Below, one piece after another: positions 5,395 through 5,786 of a stretch of 5,786 bases of DNA. The stretch spans positions 1-5,786 of the forward strand of contig CAUBHZ010000137.1 of assembly GCA_958435885.1 (NCBI GenBank), read 5' to 3'. The DNA comes from an uncultured Intestinimonas sp. Lineage in GTDB: Bacteria > Bacillota_A > Clostridia > Oscillospirales > Oscillospiraceae. Within the stretch, counting starts at the first letter, position 1. Each line of letters opens with the position of its first letter. The position numbers and the translations under genes were made by a program. Under the pieces are notes generated by a model. It did not search any database. It was not told the origin of the DNA and was given only the letters and a program-made list of their open reading frames with translations.

Positions 5395-5411
5395 TTGGCA
5401 CAGGGCTTGCT
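5395..5411 (+). promoter_or_regulatory. Sigma-54 (RpoN) -24/-12 promoter of the transporter gene
   Basis: TTGGCAC (5395-5401), five bases, then TTGCT (5407-5411) match the sigma-54 consensus TTGGCACG-N4-TTGCW at all key positions; only the G after GGCAC is A. The invariant GG and GC doublets have the required spacing. The expected start is near 5422, giving a leader of about 70 nt. The activator gene is immediately upstream. A palindrome AACCGGTT (5387-5394) abuts the -24 element. Confidence 0.9.
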
Positions 5412-5422
5412 TTTAAAACAAG

Positions 5423-5469
5423 TGCAATCAAAAAGAGAGGATTGCATCTCTGAAACGGGCTGCGGCCCG
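5423..5469 (+). promoter_or_regulatory. Structured 5' leader of the transporter mRNA
   Basis: TGCAATC (5423-5429) pairs with GATTGCA (5440-5446) right at the predicted 5' end. An alternative stem, AGAGA (5434-5438) with TCTCT (5447-5451), would be mutually exclusive with it. A second hairpin CGGGC/GCCCG with loop TGCG follows (5456-5469). The ribosome binding site at 5479-5484 stays free in all these folds. A 5' stabilising stem-loop or a protein-binding site is plausible. No known riboswitch class is recognised. Confidence 0.4.
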
Positions 5470-5491
5470 AAAAGAAAGAGGAGGTAAATCC

Positions 5492-5786
5492 ATGTTAGCA
5501 GCACTCGGTTTCATCACGGTCATCGTCATGCTCGTCCTGATCATGACCAAGAAGGCCTCGCCGCTGGTGGCGCTGATCGCGGTCCCCGTGGTCACCGGCA
5601 TCATCGCCTGCGCCTTCATCTCCGTCGTCCCTGAAGGGGCTCCCGAAGGCACCGCCGGTGTGGTGGACTTCGTGGCCAACTTCAAAAGCCTTGGCGGCAT
5701 GATCACCGGTTCCAAGGGCATCGGCTCCGTTGCCGCCACCGGCGTCATGTTCATCTTCTCCATCCTGTTCTTCGGCATCCTCACCG
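5492..5786 (+). CDS. CitMHS-family citrate/proton (metal-citrate) symporter, 5' part
   Basis: The first 98 residues of an inner-membrane transporter, cut by the window end. The opening MLAALGFITVIVMLVLIMTKKASPLVALI is typical of CitMHS proteins. The later stretch MITGSKGIGSVAATGVMFIFSILFFGI fits the family's conserved G-I-x-x-V-x-x-T-x-VM block before a membrane helix ending FFGI. Three hydrophobic segments are visible (about 4-18, 24-45, 82-97). Relatives such as CitM and CitH of Bacillus import citrate with protons as metal complexes. The precise substrate here is not determined and could be another tricarboxylate. The start is firm: ATG with AGGAGG 7 nt upstream. Its promoter is of the sigma-54 type, so it should be silent without an activator. 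The segment between helices two and three (VPEGAPEGTAGVVDF) looks somewhat longer than in the Bacillus proteins I recall. Confidence 0.82.
   Translation, partial: MLAALGFITVIVMLVLIMTKKASPLVALIAVPVVTGIIACAFISVVPEGAPEGTAGVVDFVANFKSLGGMITGSKGIGSVAATGVMFIFSILFFGILT

Noticed and set aside
5049..5453. Plus-strand frame overlapping the regulator end and the intergenic region
   Set aside because: It crosses two terminators and the sigma-54 promoter and has no ribosome binding site or coding character. It is an out-of-frame shadow.
1..5786. CRISPR array, tRNA, rRNA or transposase
   Set aside because: No regularly spaced direct repeats, no tRNA cloverleaf, no rRNA-like segment and no transposase-like protein could be recognised on either strand.

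Overview
The window is GC-rich bacterial chromosomal DNA. It has strong AGGAGG-type ribosome binding sites, compact Rho-independent terminators and an MBOAT/DHHW gene pair. These features, with the codon bias, suggest a high-GC clostridial (Oscillospiraceae-like) Firmicute. That placement is inferred from style and gene content, not from a marker gene.

Layout. Positions 1-256 hold no convincing gene. They contain a series of inverted repeats that look like dispersed intergenic repeat material, then a strong terminator (206-243). On the minus strand lies a two-gene operon: an AlgI-like membrane-bound O-acyltransferase (MBOAT, 1425-2828) followed after 13 nt by a DHHW-family exported protein (257-1411). 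This pair probably O-acetylates a cell-surface or secreted polysaccharide. Also on the minus strand, with its own promoter and terminator, is uridine kinase (udk, 2994-3608). Diverging from udk is a plus-strand gene for a one-component sigma-54 activator with PAS, AAA+ and Fis-type HTH domains (3821-5179). A 312-nt gap (5180-5491) follows, and then the start of a citrate-type CitMHS transporter (5492 to the window end, truncated).

The most interesting part is the 5180-5491 gap, which appears to be a complete sigma-54 control region. It has a near-perfect -24/-12 promoter (TTGGCAC-N5-TTGCT, 5395-5411). Upstream are three related 16-bp dyads (TTCCAGAATTTTAGAA type) at 5186, 5207 and 5279. Their centres are 21 and 72 bp apart, close to whole helical turns, and lie about 135-228 bp upstream of the predicted start site. 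A strong terminator (5336-5377) separates the regulator transcript from the sigma-54 promoter, and the predicted transporter leader begins with a stem-loop. The simplest model is that the PAS-AAA+-Fis protein binds these dyads and activates transporter transcription through RpoN. The signal and the exact substrate cannot be read from the sequence.
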